Notes: a model not told the origin generated them from the sequence alone. Shown: positions 9,475-18,569, numbered from the stretch's first letter. The stretch: DNA of 64,000 bases from Burkholderiaceae bacterium (GCA_004298905.1 SCTK01000014.1:1-64000); one strand, 5' to 3'. Translations and numbers: made by a program.

Positions 9475-9825
9475 TCAGACCGAAAATGAAGAGCCGCAAC
9501 CGCAGGTGGTCGTGGCATTCGGATTCTTGATCACGAATTGTGCGCCTTCCAGACCTTCCTGGTAGTCGATCTCGGCGCCGACCAGATACTGGAAACTCAT
9601 CGAATCAATCAGCAATTGCACACCATTCTTGTCGAAGGTGGTGTCGTCTTCGTTGATCACTTCATCAAAAGTAAAGCCGTACTGGAAGCCGGAGCAACCG
9701 CCGCCCTGTACGAACACGCGCAATTTCAACTCGGGGTTACCTTCTTCTTCGATCAGGGATTTAACCTTGAGCGCAGCGGCATCGGTAAAGACCAACGGGG
9801 CGGGCATTTCAGTCACAGCATTCAT
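9475..9825 (-). CDS. erpA: Iron-sulfur cluster insertion protein ErpA
   Basis: An A-type carrier that delivers [4Fe-4S] or [2Fe-2S] clusters to apoproteins. The three conserved cysteines are present: C44 in [11 protein letters not shown] and C108 and C110 in TTCGCGSSF. The length of 116 residues is typical. The N-terminal extension before LVFTDAAA is short, as in ErpA of betaproteobacteria. It ends the minus-strand series rplM-rpsI ... argC, DUF6776-like, bactofilin, erpA, although the 54-base gap to the bactofilin gene may hold its own start signals. Confidence 0.95.
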   Translation of the reverse strand: MNAVTEMPAPLVFTDAAALKVKSLIEEEGNPELKLRVFVQGGGCSGFQYGFTFDEVINEDDTTFDKNGVQLLIDSMSFQYLVGAEIDYQEGLEGAQFVIKNPNATTTCGCGSSFSV

Positions 9826-9879
9826 GATTCAACTCCAGCAAATACAACATACATTCCTTGTGGCACGATCAGTGCCACT

Positions 9880-10323
9880 TCAAGCACCGTTGGCCACTTC
9901 CGCTGCGGGTGCCGCAGCCGTGCCGGGCAACAGCTTCAGGCTTGGCCGTTCAGCATCTCCATCCGAATATACCAGCCGGCCAGACACGACCGCACCGTGA
10001 TGCATCTCCAGCGCCTTGTAGATCACATCTCCTTCGACCCGCGCCTTGGGTTGCAGTTCCAGCAACTCATAGGCTTGCACCGGGCCCACCAAGGTGCCGT
10101 TGACAATCAGGTGAGCGGCGTGCACTTCACCCTCGATGCGTGCGTGTTCGGTCAGCACCAGCATGCTGGGTGCGCCCGGCTCGGCGATGACATTGCCCTT
10201 CACGACCCCATCAATACGCAACCCGCCTTGAAAATGGATGTCACCCTGAATGATGGTGGTGGCGCCAATCAGGCATTCGATCGTACGTTGCTTGTGTTTG
10301 CTTGCAGCAGAAAACAGACTCAT
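9880..10323 (-). CDS. Bactofilin-family cytoskeletal protein
   Basis: The 147-residue product has the bactofilin core, a right-handed beta-helix of short repeats seen in GATTIIQGDIHFQGGLRIDG, then EPGAPSMLVLTEHARIEGEV and NGTLVGPVQA. Flexible tails lie at both ends, the last rich in alanine. Bactofilins polymerise into membrane-associated filaments that organise cell-wall enzymes or polarity factors. I chose the ATG at 10323 because ggag lies eight bases upstream. The frame continues to 10632, but that part overlaps the upstream gene. The preceding gene encodes a membrane coiled-coil protein, a plausible anchor. Confidence 0.9.
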   Translation of the reverse strand: MSLFSAASKHKQRTIECLIGATTIIQGDIHFQGGLRIDGVVKGNVIAEPGAPSMLVLTEHARIEGEVHAAHLIVNGTLVGPVQAYELLELQPKARVEGDVIYKALEMHHGAVVSGRLVYSDGDAERPSLKLLPGTAAAPAAEVANGA

Positions 10324-10352
10324 TGCACCAGCTCCTCGATAACAGCCTTGAA

Positions 10353-11075
10353 TTAGATCTCTACATTCTGCTGCACGCGAATGTTGCCGCGCTCCAGAAT
10401 CCGGATCTGCACTGCCTTCAACACCGCGCCCTGGGGAAGATTGAATATTCCTTCGAGTTTCTGAAAACGGCGCACACTCACATCGTATTCCTTGCGATTG
10501 GTGGCATTGGGCTCGGGGAGGGTCATCATAACATTTTTGTCTTCCTGCATCAGCGTCAGTACCAACTGCATTTGACCAGTGAAATCCTGACTGGCCTTGC
10601 CATTCTGCATCAGCAAAACGCGGTAACGCCACTGGTTTCCGGCCTCCTGACTAATGCGGGCGCTGCGCACCACGATCTCACCCTCATCACGACCGGAGGA
10701 CATGGCTTGATAAAAGCCCAGTTCTTCTTTGAGCCGGTTGTTTTCTGCAGTCAGCGCACGAATCTGCTGCGAGAGCTGTTCCTGCGTCGAACGTTCCATC
10801 TGGAGGCCGCTCTCGGCAGCATTGACCTTGGCGGTCAAGTCATCGCGCTCGGAGGTCAGGCTTTGCACCTGCTCTTCCATTTGTTCGACCTGCTTGACCA
10901 AAGCCGCATGGCCGGAAAAGCTCAGCCCGGATTGATAGACCCATTTACCACCCACATATACCATTACAGCAATCACCAACCAGAACAATGCCTGCACGTA
11001 CCACGGTCGTTGGGTCTTGATGCGCATGCGCGGTGCGCTGACCGAAAGCCGGCGCATCAAGAGCTTGTATTTCAT
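10353..11075 (-). CDS. Membrane-anchored coiled-coil protein (DUF6776-like)
   Basis: This 240-residue protein has a basic N-terminus, one transmembrane helix at about residues 27-48, and then a heptad-rich coiled coil (about 50-110) containing [21 protein letters not shown] beta-rich C-terminal domain with YRVLLMQNG and [17 protein letters not shown] follows. It looks like a bitopic periplasmic-facing protein. The ATG overlaps the argC stop by four bases, which decides the start and implies translational coupling. It lies between argC and a bactofilin gene, so a role in anchoring or spacing envelope structures is possible, but this is inference only. Confidence 0.8.
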   Translation of the reverse strand: MKYKLLMRRLSVSAPRMRIKTQRPWYVQALFWLVIAVMVYVGGKWVYQSGLSFSGHAALVKQVEQMEEQVQSLTSERDDLTAKVNAAESGLQMERSTQEQLSQQIRALTAENNRLKEELGFYQAMSSGRDEGEIVVRSARISQEAGNQWRYRVLLMQNGKASQDFTGQMQLVLTLMQEDKNVMMTLPEPNATNRKEYDVSVRRFQKLEGIFNLPQGAVLKAVQIRILERGNIRVQQNVEI

Positions 11076-12118
11076 GGCAGCACCGGAATCTGTGTCAGGC
11101 CCAACGTTTCTTCCAGGCCAAACATCAGATTCATGTTTTGCACCGCCTGACCGGCCGCACCTTTGACCAGATTGTCCTGCACCACCAGGATCACCAGCTG
11201 CTCTCCGCCTTGCGGGCGATGCACAGCAATGCGCAGCGTGTTGGCGGCGCGCACCGAACGCGTATCGGGCAGGCTGCCTGCAGGCATCACATCAACAAAG
11301 GGTTCGTTGGCGTAACGATTTGCAAACAATTGTTGAAAATCCGTATCCCTTGCGGCGGGCAGGATGCGCGCATAAAGCGTGGTCAGCATGCCGCGAATCA
11401 TCGGCACCAGATGCGGCACAAAGGTCAGCCCGATATCGTCGTGACCGGCCACCTGCCGCAACTCCTGCACGATTTCCGGGTGATGCCGGTGCCCCTTCAC
11501 GCCATAGGCCTTGAAGTTGTCCGATGCTTCCGAGAACAGGGTGCCGATCTCGGCTTTGCGCCCCGCTCCGGACACGCCGGATTTCGCATCAGCGATCAGG
11601 TGTTGCGTGTCGATCAGTTTTTTGCCGTTCTCGATCAAGGGCAGCAGACCGAGCTGCACCGTCGTCGGATAGCAGCCGGGATTGCCGATCACACGTGCCG
11701 CCTTGATGTGCGCCCGGTTGATTTCCGGCAAGCCATACACGGCTTCCTTCAACACTTGCGGACAACTGTGCGCCATGCCGTACCAGTGTTCAAACGACCC
11801 CGTGTCCTGCAGGCGGAAATCAGCCGCTAGGTCGATGATCTTCACGCCCGCGGCCAATAATTCCTCGGCCTGCGCCATCGCGACCCCATGAGGGGTGGCA
11901 AAGAACACCACATCGCATTCCGTCAGCGGCGCCTGCTGCGGCTCGGAGAACGCCAGCTCGACGCGACCACGTAGCGAGGGGAACATGTCGGCCACCGGCA
12001 TGCCGGCCTCTTTGCGCGACGTGATGGCACGCAACTGCACCTGCGGGTGCTGTGCCAGCAAGCGCAACAATTCAACTCCCGTATAGCCGGTACCACCGAC
12101 AATGCCTACCTTGATCAT
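11072..12118 (-). CDS. argC: N-acetyl-gamma-glutamyl-phosphate reductase
   Basis: ArgC reduces N-acetylglutamyl phosphate to the semialdehyde, the third step of arginine synthesis. The Rossmann motif [17 protein letters not shown] starts at residue 5. The catalytic cysteine is C149 in GNPGCYPTT. The C-terminal [11 protein letters not shown] region is also typical. At 348 residues it is the long form. It lies 92 bases after rpsI, downstream of the rpsI terminator, so it probably has its own promoter. ArgJ, of the same pathway, is elsewhere in this window. Confidence 0.96.
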   Translation of the reverse strand: MIKVGIVGGTGYTGVELLRLLAQHPQVQLRAITSRKEAGMPVADMFPSLRGRVELAFSEPQQAPLTECDVVFFATPHGVAMAQAEELLAAGVKIIDLAADFRLQDTGSFEHWYGMAHSCPQVLKEAVYGLPEINRAHIKAARVIGNPGCYPTTVQLGLLPLIENGKKLIDTQHLIADAKSGVSGAGRKAEIGTLFSEASDNFKAYGVKGHRHHPEIVQELRQVAGHDDIGLTFVPHLVPMIRGMLTTLYARILPAARDTDFQQLFANRYANEPFVDVMPAGSLPDTRSVRAANTLRIAVHRPQGGEQLVILVVQDNLVKGAAGQAVQNMNLMFGLEETLGLTQIPVLP

Positions 12119-12163
12119 GCCCGCTACCCTTATTCAATCAATGGATTCTACCCCGATCAAAAA

Positions 12164-12191
12164 GCAAAAAGCCGCAAACGCGGCTTTTTGC
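12164..12191 (-). terminator. Rho-independent terminator after rpsI
   Basis: A perfect 12-base-pair stem, gcaaaaagccgc (12164-12175) with gcggctttttgc (12180-12191), closes a four-base loop. On the minus strand it is followed by a short T-run. It lies 19 bases past the rpsI stop and separates the ribosomal operon from argC. Confidence 0.88.
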
Positions 12192-12210
12192 AAACGTGAT
12201 CTCGATGAGA

Positions 12211-12603
12211 TTAGCGTTTCGAGAACTGCTTGCGACGACGTGCGCCACGCAGACCGACTTTTTTCCGTTCCACTTCACGCGCATCGCGCGTAACCAAACC
12301 AGCTTTCGACAACGTCGGCTTCAGAGCCGCATCGTAATCAATCAGCGCACGGGTAATGCCGTGACGCACGGCGCCGGCCTGACCCGATTCGCCACCGCCG
12401 TGCACGTTGACCATGATGTCGAACGTGCCAACGTGGTTGGTCAATTCGAGCGGCTGACGTACGACCATGCGGCCGGTTTCACGTGCGAAATACTGATCCA
12501 CCGGTTTTCCATTGACAACGATGTTGCCAGCGCCAGCTTTGATGAACACGCGAGCCACCGAGCTTTTGCGGCGGCCGGTACCGTAATTGTAATTTCCGAT
12601 CAT
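12211..12603 (-). CDS. rpsI: 30S ribosomal protein S9
   Basis: The 130-residue S9 protein of the small-subunit head. [15 protein letters not shown] opens the protein, [15 protein letters not shown] is mid-sequence, and the basic tail ends [17 protein letters not shown]. This C-terminal tail reaches the P-site tRNA in the ribosome. It follows rplM by nine bases in the universal rplM-rpsI operon and is closed by a strong terminator. Confidence 0.98.
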   Translation of the reverse strand: MIGNYNYGTGRRKSSVARVFIKAGAGNIVVNGKPVDQYFARETGRMVVRQPLELTNHVGTFDIMVNVHGGGESGQAGAVRHGITRALIDYDAALKPTLSKAGLVTRDAREVERKKVGLRGARRRKQFSKR

Positions 12604-12612
12604 GGCCGTTCC

Positions 12613-13041
12613 TTAGAGTTCGAGTGACTTGGGTTGCTGGGCGGTATGCGGATGCGACGCATCGGCATAAATCTTCAATTTCTTGATCATGGCGTAGCCG
12701 AGCGGGCCTTTGGGCAACATGCCCTTGACCGCTTTTTCCAGCGCGCGGCCGGGAAAACGCTGCTGCATTTTCAGGAAGTTGGTTTCGTAAATCCCGCCGG
12801 GATAACCCGAGTGGCGGAAATACTTTTTATCTTCGGCCTTGGTGCCGGTCACGCGCAGCTTGGCGGCGTTGACGATGATAATGTAATCACCCGTATCGAC
12901 GTGCGGGGTGAATTCGGGTTTGTGCTTGCCGCGCAGACGGTGTGCCACTTCGCTGGCGACACGACCGAGGACTTTGTCCGAGGCGTCGATCACAAACCAG
13001 TCGCGCTGCACCTCATGGGGCTTGGCGGAAAAGGTTTTCAT
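12613..13041 (-). CDS. rplM: 50S ribosomal protein L13
   Basis: The 142-residue L13 is an early-assembly large-subunit protein. The N-terminus contains [19 protein letters not shown], followed by [37 protein letters not shown]-like sequence lies near the end. It is the first gene of the rplM-rpsI operon. A strong promoter lies about 165 bases upstream, so the mRNA has a leader of roughly 155 bases, long enough to hold a regulatory structure. Confidence 0.98.
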   Translation of the reverse strand: MKTFSAKPHEVQRDWFVIDASDKVLGRVASEVAHRLRGKHKPEFTPHVDTGDYIIIVNAAKLRVTGTKAEDKKYFRHSGYPGGIYETNFLKMQQRFPGRALEKAVKGMLPKGPLGYAMIKKLKIYADASHPHTAQQPKSLEL

Positions 13042-13203
13042 GTGTTTGATCCTGATAAAGATAAAAATTGCCTGCCACAGATTGACGCCGGTGGTTCGAG
13101 ATCCCGTTTGACATCAGTTTGACATCACGAACTCCGAAGCTTGTGCACCGCTGCAAGCGCGTTATTTCCTTCCCGCCGGGTTCGGCAAAAAGAAAAGCCT
13201 TGA

Positions 13204-13233
13204 ATTATAAGGATTTTCGCCTGGTCAGGTCAA
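13204..13233 (-). promoter_or_regulatory. Sigma-70 promoter of the rplM-rpsI operon
   Basis: Read on the minus strand, TTGACC (13233-13228) and a perfect TATAAT (13209-13204) are 18 bases apart. Transcription would begin near 13197. The leader then contains two close copies of gatgtcaaac (13106-13128 region, written gtttgacatc on the plus strand). No other promoter candidate lies closer to rplM. Confidence 0.75.
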
Positions 13234-13261
13234 CCAGATTCAGGCGATCTTGTACACGGGC

Positions 13262-13295
13262 ATAAAAAAACCCGAGCGTTTGTGGCGCTCGGGTT
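13262..13295 (-). terminator. Rho-independent terminator of the candidate small RNA
   Basis: A ten-base-pair stem, aacccgagcg (13269-13278) with cgctcgggtt (13286-13295), closes a seven-base loop. On the minus strand it is followed by seven T residues. No minus-strand protein gene lies upstream that would need it, which is the main reason to infer a short noncoding transcript. Confidence 0.88.
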
Positions 13296-13402
13296 AAATC
13301 CACCAAAGGAGGAGGGTGGAGGAGACAATCGAGAATTCAGTGACCGCTGTGAAACCAAATTCGATGAGTGAATTCTACCCAAACTTTTGCTGCAATGCAA
13401 GA
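13262..13402 (-). ncRNA. Candidate small RNA with anti-Shine-Dalgarno hairpin loop
   Basis: On the minus strand a perfect TATAAT (13413-13408) precedes about 140 noncoding bases with three hairpins. Hairpin 1 pairs agaattca with tgaattct (13376-13369 and 13339-13332). Hairpin 2 pairs tccacc with ggtgga (13320-13315 and 13304-13299) and exposes the ten-base loop ctcctccttt. That loop contains ccucuu-type complementarity to Shine-Dalgarno sites in the exact form found at the 3' end of 16S rRNA. Hairpin 3 is a strong terminator with a T-run. A second ctcctcc lies just before hairpin 2. No good -35 box is evident. The architecture resembles proteobacterial trans-acting or growth-inhibitory RNAs with CCUCC loops; identity to a named family is not established here. 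Confidence 0.65.
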
Positions 13403-13821
13403 TAAAAATTATACCCGCCGAAAATTTGGTCGATATATCTTAAATACTTTATTATAATCAATAAGTTGATATGTATAATTTAAATGACCAGATAGTCAAA
13501 TGTTGACAAAAAGCGGGCTATAAAAGGTTAAATTTTGCATAACAGCATGGAAAATTCTGATAACTCAGCGCGCCAGCAAGCCCTGTTCTTCAATGTGACG
13601 CACGATTTCATCCAGGCCCGCTCCCGTGTTTTCATGTTGCTGAAAACGAATGGGCGTCCGCCACGTGCGTGCACCCCGGCCATACCACTCATTTTGGCCG
13701 CCCTTGCAGAATTGTCTTGAGCGACACATCTGCTCAGCTGGGTAGGCGGACGCCCAAGGTGCATGGGTACAATGATGGCGTAAGCATCTAGTCAAACTAA
13801 CCTAATCGGAAAAAATTCTTT
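13403..13821. other. A/T-rich intergenic region before the OsmC-like gene
   Basis: Bases 13403-13540 are strikingly A/T rich. They hold the minus-strand TATAAT of the small-RNA candidate and a plus-strand TTGACA at 13503-13508, with only weak -10 matches 17 to 19 bases later. From 13541 to 13800 short open frames exist on both strands, but none has a ribosome-binding site, a recognisable domain or consistent codon use. I see no gene there. Confidence 0.5.
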
Positions 13822-14244
13822 ATGGAATGCAAAGTGCAATGGCTGGGCAATGACGGCATGGCCTTTCTGGCCGAGACCGCGAGCAATCATGCAGTCGTGA
13901 TGGATGGCGCCCCGGAAGGCGGTGGTCGCAACCTTGGCCCACGGCCAATGGAAATGGTGCTGGTGGGGACCGGTGGCTGCACCGCCTATGATGTGGTGCT
14001 GATCCTGAAAAAAGGCCGCCACGCAATTAGCGGCTGCAGCGTCAAGCTCCAGGCCGAGCGCGCCGACGCTGAGCCCAAAGTCTTCACCAAAATCAATTTC
14101 CACTTCACGGTGAGCGGCAAGAACCTCTCCCCGGCAGCGGTCGAACGCGCGATTCAACTGTCGCACGATAAATACTGCTCGGCGTCGATCATGCTGGCCA
14201 AGACTGCAGCCATCACGCACAGCTTTGAAATTGTCGAAGCGTAA
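13822..14244 (+). CDS. OsmC/YhfA-family peroxiredoxin-like protein
   Basis: A 140-residue member of the OsmC/Ohr fold. The two conserved cysteines are C53 in VGTGGCTAYDVVLIL and C119 in SHDKYCSASIML, the pair that reduces hydroperoxides in this family. The GPRPMEM segment just before the first cysteine is typical of the YhfA-like subgroup. The exact substrate of that subgroup is not settled, so organic hydroperoxide detoxification is inferred from the fold. It is a single gene, convergent with the catalase-like gene 15 bases away, so two peroxide-related genes are adjacent. Confidence 0.88.
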   Translation: MECKVQWLGNDGMAFLAETASNHAVVMDGAPEGGGRNLGPRPMEMVLVGTGGCTAYDVVLILKKGRHAISGCSVKLQAERADAEPKVFTKINFHFTVSGKNLSPAAVERAIQLSHDKYCSASIMLAKTAAITHSFEIVEA

Positions 14245-14259
14245 TTGGCGCGGCGCGTA

Positions 14260-15258
14260 TCACACCGGCTTGGCGCGACCATCGCGCGCATGGCGGAAAT
14301 CCGACAGGATTTTGTAGATCGTCATGCGGGCACGATTAATTGCGCCAATGGGTCGATGCTCAACGCGCGCATGGCCCGGTGAAAACGCCAGCGCTTCGGC
14401 AAGCTGTGCGCGCTCTTCGGTGCGAAATTCCTGCGGTGGAATGCGCAGCGTCGCCACCTTGATAAAGGCCGACTGCACTTCAGTCCATTCAACGGCAGCA
14501 TCTTCCACTGGCATGTGCGCGGGATCGCGACGCAACTGCACCATGAAATCGAAGGTCGCCTCGGCTGCATCCAAGCGTTCTTCCAGATCGTCCACCAGAT
14601 AGGTTTCCGTCAGCACGGGAGGAAAATCGTTGCGCGGGTCGGAGGTCGGCACCAGTGAATATTTAGCGACCTGCTGGCTGCCAAACAGATACGGTGTCGT
14701 GCTCCAATAGCGCAACTCCAGCACCGACGCCGGATTGGTCTTGGCGCGCTGCAAGGTTTTCAGCATGCGGCCCTTGCCGGTCAACAGCATCTTTGCCACA
14801 AACAGCAAAGGCGACACACCGAGACTGAGCACGATGGCGTCGCGAAACAATTTCAAGGTCCCCAGCGACATGGTGGGCATGCTCACCAGCAGGAAATCCT
14901 GCGTATCGGCCTCGTCGCTTTCGGGAATATGGGCCCCGCCCACATGACGCAGCTTGATGGCGCAGCCGCGAATATCCTTGTGCAGATCCGATTGCGGCGT
15001 GCTGCTGGCATTGGACAAGCGCACCCAGGCGTCATATGTCATCGGCTTGGCGAACACGCCGATTTGCAATTCGGGGGGCACATCGGGCGCGACCGTGAAC
15101 GTTGCAGCAAGCAAAGCGAGGTGTCGGGGGTGCGCATCGCGCAGCGTTGCACCGGCCGGATAATCGCGCGCCATGTTCCGCTGCAATACGGACGTAATTT
15201 GCCGGATATATTTTTCTTCGTTGAGTTCGAGTGTTTCGAACGGTGTGAGCACAGTCAT
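14260..15258 (-). CDS. Catalase-like heme protein
   Basis: This 332-residue protein belongs to the small catalase-related family rather than to full-length catalases of 480 or more residues. The distal region RDAHPRHLALLAATF, SSTPQSDLHKDIRGCAIKL, and DFMVQLRRDPAHMPVEDA are characteristic. A tyrosine in RARMTIYKILSDFR near the C-terminus is the likely proximal heme ligand. Members have weak catalase or peroxidase activity or process lipid hydroperoxides. Which applies here cannot be told from sequence. It is convergent with the OsmC-like gene. Confidence 0.75.
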   Translation of the reverse strand: MTVLTPFETLELNEEKYIRQITSVLQRNMARDYPAGATLRDAHPRHLALLAATFTVAPDVPPELQIGVFAKPMTYDAWVRLSNASSTPQSDLHKDIRGCAIKLRHVGGAHIPESDEADTQDFLLVSMPTMSLGTLKLFRDAIVLSLGVSPLLFVAKMLLTGKGRMLKTLQRAKTNPASVLELRYWSTTPYLFGSQQVAKYSLVPTSDPRNDFPPVLTETYLVDDLEERLDAAEATFDFMVQLRRDPAHMPVEDAAVEWTEVQSAFIKVATLRIPPQEFRTEERAQLAEALAFSPGHARVEHRPIGAINRARMTIYKILSDFRHARDGRAKPV

Positions 15259-15424
15259 GCCATCCCCCCCGGAAAACCGACATCACACGACTATAGAGCA
15301 GCGCAGTCCACAGAGCCAGAAAAAACCGATGGCCGAATGCTTTTCAGGCTGGCATTCAAGCCAATTGTGCGCATAATGAAAACCGGATGGGAAGGCTGAA
15401 CAATCACAACGAAAAGGGGACGGG

Positions 15425-16453
15425 ATGAAAGCAATCGTTTGCACACGTTATGGCGCCACCGAGGATGTGGTCGAATTGCGGCAAATGCCCAAACCAACGG
15501 TGGGCCCGCAGGATGTCTTGATTGCCGCGCACGCCGCCTCGGTCAACCCGATTGATTACAAAATTCAGCGGGGCGATTTGAAGGTCATCATGCGTCTTTC
15601 TTTCCCCTTTGTCATGGGCTTTGATGTGTCCGGCATTGTGGTCGAAACCGGCGCGCAGGTAACCCACTTCAAGCCCGGCGATGCGGTGTTTGCCCGCGTC
15701 GATACCAATCGCTTCGGCACGTTTGCCGAATTCGTCGCGACGGATGCGCAATTCGTCGCCCACAAACCCGCCCAGCTCTCGCATGCTGAAGCGGCCGCCC
15801 TGCCCCTGGCGGCGCTGACGGCATGGCAGGCGCTCTATGAGAAGGCACACTTGAAACAGGGTCAGAAGGTGCTGATCCATGCCGGTTCCGGTGGTGTCGG
15901 CTCGCTCGCCATTCAATTGGCCAAACATGTGGAAGCACAAGTCGCCACCACCACCAGCACTGCCAACGTCGATCTGGTCAAAAGCTTGGGTGCCGACGTG
16001 GTGATCGATTACAAGACGCAAAAGTTCGAGGACGTACTGCAGGACTACGATGCGGTATTTGAAACTCTGGGCGGAGCCAATCAGGAAAAATCGTTCCGGG
16101 TATTGAAGCCCGGCGGCGTGCTGGTGTCCATCGTCGGCATACCCACCGCCGCCTGGGCACGGCAACATGGCTTGCCATTTTTCATGCCGTGGCTGTTCGA
16201 TTTCATGAACCGCAACAACAATCGACTCGCCAGAAAACATCAGGTGCGTTTCGATGCCTTGATGATGACGCCCAATGGCAAGCAACTGGAGCAGATCGCA
16301 ATACTGGCTGAAGAAGGCAAACTCAAACCGGTGATCGATCGCGTGTTTCCACTGGAACAAACGCAACAAGCACTGCTGCACAGCCAGTCGGGGCGCAGCC
16401 GAGGGAAAATTGTCATACAGATCGCGCCAGCATCTGGGGATGCCAACACTTGA
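15425..16453 (+). CDS. NADP-dependent quinone oxidoreductase-like (MDR family)
   Basis: A 342-residue zinc-free medium-chain dehydrogenase/reductase. The GroES-like N-terminal domain contains AAHAASVNPIDYKIQRGD. The nucleotide-binding domain begins at HAGSGGVGSLAIQLAKH (about residues 155-171). The cysteine and histidine zinc ligands of true alcohol dehydrogenases are absent. Such enzymes reduce quinones or enones. The substrate is unknown. A gggg-rich ribosome-binding site precedes the ATG. It is a single gene ending 16 bases from the convergent DUF3047 gene. Confidence 0.85.
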   Translation: MKAIVCTRYGATEDVVELRQMPKPTVGPQDVLIAAHAASVNPIDYKIQRGDLKVIMRLSFPFVMGFDVSGIVVETGAQVTHFKPGDAVFARVDTNRFGTFAEFVATDAQFVAHKPAQLSHAEAAALPLAALTAWQALYEKAHLKQGQKVLIHAGSGGVGSLAIQLAKHVEAQVATTTSTANVDLVKSLGADVVIDYKTQKFEDVLQDYDAVFETLGGANQEKSFRVLKPGGVLVSIVGIPTAAWARQHGLPFFMPWLFDFMNRNNNRLARKHQVRFDALMMTPNGKQLEQIAILAEEGKLKPVIDRVFPLEQTQQALLHSQSGRSRGKIVIQIAPASGDANT

Positions 16454-16469
16454 GCCGCGCCCAAATTAG

Positions 16470-17273
16470 CTAGTGCACCACGGCGGCCAGCACGTCCTGG
16501 TCGCCGTAAGCAGAAAGTTCGATATCGCCATACCAGGCTTCAGTCCGCCCTGCGGTGCAATTGGCATCGGACATCACGCCAATGCTGGTGAGCCGACCCG
16601 GCGCTTCGCCAAACGCGCGACGGTAATCTTCCACAACATTGCGCGGCAGTGTCACCCATTGCCCTACTTGCGTCGGCCCACTGGCCGCGACAACCATTTT
16701 GACGCGGCTGCTATGTGCGCTATCGATGATGGTGCCGACCGGCAGATGGTTCTCCCAGATATACACCAGACTGGCATAGGGCATGTCTTCACCCGTCACC
16801 AGCCGCACCAGCAAATTCAGCGTCTGTTCGCGAAACGACAAGGTGCTTCGATCGCCGGAAAAATTAAGAATGATGCGCGCCGGTGCATCTTCCTTGTCGC
16901 TTTGCGTATTGTCCGCCTGCGTCAGCAAGGCGCTGGTTTTCCAGTGCCACACCAGCCAGGGCAACGCATTAGGATCTGCATCCACCACCTTGCGCACACC
17001 GGAAGCAGAACCATCGACCTTGGCATGCAAGACGGTTTGATTGTCTTGCTGCTCGAGCTGGTACTCGGTCGGAGCATTGTTGGGTAAAACCATGTGTTTC
17101 AATTCGGACGGCAGGCGGGCACCCGAAGGCGCGTAGGCTGAAAATTGCAAACCAGAGGGCGCTTGCCCAAGCGCGTTCCCCGGCTTGATGCGGGCCATCG
17201 AGCTGTGTGTTGCACAACCGCCGAGCACACTCAACACGACGGCAGTCAGGGGAAAAATCAAGCGTGCTTGCAT
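16470..17273 (-). CDS. DUF3047 lipoprotein
   Basis: The 267-residue precursor starts with a hydrophobic signal ending in the lipobox VLGGC (cysteine at residue 20), so the mature protein should be a periplasmic or outer-membrane lipoprotein. The body matches DUF3047, with WLVWHWKTSALL, ARIILNFSGDRSTLSF, SLVYIWENHLPVGTI and GVMSDANCTAGRTEAWYGDI. The family is widespread in Gram-negative bacteria and has no established function; a beta-sandwich carbohydrate-binding-like fold has been suggested for relatives, which I cannot verify. No operon partner is visible. Confidence 0.85.
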   Translation of the reverse strand: MQARLIFPLTAVVLSVLGGCATHSSMARIKPGNALGQAPSGLQFSAYAPSGARLPSELKHMVLPNNAPTEYQLEQQDNQTVLHAKVDGSASGVRKVVDADPNALPWLVWHWKTSALLTQADNTQSDKEDAPARIILNFSGDRSTLSFREQTLNLLVRLVTGEDMPYASLVYIWENHLPVGTIIDSAHSSRVKMVVAASGPTQVGQWVTLPRNVVEDYRRAFGEAPGRLTSIGVMSDANCTAGRTEAWYGDIELSAYGDQDVLAAVVH

Positions 17274-17408
17274 GGGTCTTTAATCCTCAAAAAAAGCGGA
17301 ACAAAAACAACCGCCATCCTTACGGATATCGGCCGCAAACAGCAATAAGCAAGCCCACGACTGTTAAAGATGCGGCCATCTCTTTGGCAACTATGACAGC
17401 CGCTACGC

Positions 17409-18569
17409 TTATGTCAGTATCGCCAGTCCATGCTGCAAATCGTCGATCAAATCCTGCGGGTCTTCCATACCGATGTACAAACGCACCAGCGGCCCGCCGT
17501 CCCAGCGCGGGCGAATCGCCGCCATGTCGTAGGGCAAGGCCAGGCTGCATGCGCCGCCCCAGCTGAAACCGATCTTGAACAATGTCAGACGATCGACAAA
17601 GGCATCGACTTGCGCGGCCGTAAACCGCGTATCAAAAACAATCGAGAACAAACTTCCGGCGCCGGAATAATCGCGTTGCCACACTGCATGACCGGGACAC
17701 TCGGCCAGTGCCGGGTGGCGCACCGCAGCAATTTCCGGGCGGCCTTGCAACCACTGCGCCACCTGCCGTGCGGCACGATCATGCGCTTCAAAACGCACTT
17801 GCAGATGCGGCAGGCTGCGCAAAATCAGATAACAATCGTCCATCCCGACGCCCAGACCGAGCAGCATGTGCATGCGCTGGATGCGATGGTGCAGCGTCAG
17901 CTCGCGTGTCGTCACGCTGCCCATCAAGAGGTCGCTGCCACCGGACTGGAATTTGGTCAGCGCCTGCACGGCAATGTCGGCGCCCAGTTCGAACACTGGC
18001 AGCGCCAGTCCCGCCGACCAGGTGTGGTCGACCGCCACCAGCGCGTCAGCTGCGCGGGCCATCTGTGCGATGGCGGGTAGATCGGGCACTTCCATCGTCA
18101 CCGAGCCGGGGGTTTCGACCCAGACCAGTTTGGTGTTGGCTTGCAGCAGACCGCGCAAACGTTCCAGATCAAGCGGATCGTAAAACACGGCGTCGATGCC
18201 CCACTGCGCCAGCGCGTGACTGGCAAAATCGCGACTCGGTCCATAGACGTTGTGCGGCACCAGCACGGTATCGCCGCGTTGCAAACATGCCAGATAAACC
18301 AGCGTGATTGCCGCCAAGCCGGAGGATGTGAGCAGCGTATGACGGCCACCCTCGAGTTCTGCCAGGCGCTGTTCCAGGGCGCGGCTGGTGGGCGTGCCGG
18401 ACAGGCCGTAGATATAACCCTCCTTGCGCCAGTCGCGCTGTTGCAGCGCTGCGGTATCGGGGAAGACCACGGTGGAAGCACGCTCGATCGCCGTCGTCAG
18501 GCTGACAAAACCGGGCGGCGGCTGTTGCTCGGGATGAATGAGGCGGGTGTTGCGTTGTTTGTTTTTCAT
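17409..18569 (-). CDS. metC: Cystathionine beta-lyase
   Basis: A PLP-dependent Cys/Met metabolism enzyme of 386 residues that cleaves cystathionine to homocysteine, pyruvate and ammonia. The PLP lysine is K206 in VQALTKFQSGGSD, and YGLSGTPTSRALEQ is the substrate/cofactor loop. The N-terminus KNKQRNTRLIHP is family-like, so I start at the ATG at 18569 rather than at 18620. Assignment as MetC rather than MetB rests on overall similarity of the sequence to proteobacterial beta-lyases. Homocysteine made here feeds the same methyl cycle as metF and ahcY further along the window. Confidence 0.87.
   Translation of the reverse strand: MKNKQRNTRLIHPEQQPPPGFVSLTTAIERASTVVFPDTAALQQRDWRKEGYIYGLSGTPTSRALEQRLAELEGGRHTLLTSSGLAAITLVYLACLQRGDTVLVPHNVYGPSRDFASHALAQWGIDAVFYDPLDLERLRGLLQANTKLVWVETPGSVTMEVPDLPAIAQMARAADALVAVDHTWSAGLALPVFELGADIAVQALTKFQSGGSDLLMGSVTTRELTLHHRIQRMHMLLGLGVGMDDCYLILRSLPHLQVRFEAHDRAARQVAQWLQGRPEIAAVRHPALAECPGHAVWQRDYSGAGSLFSIVFDTRFTAAQVDAFVDRLTLFKIGFSWGGACSLALPYDMAAIRPRWDGGPLVRLYIGMEDPQDLIDDLQHGLAILT

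Noticed and set aside
13535-13795. Short overlapping ORFs on both strands before the OsmC-like gene
   Set aside because: No ribosome-binding sites, no domains, and each is shorter than about 80 codons with unremarkable codon use.
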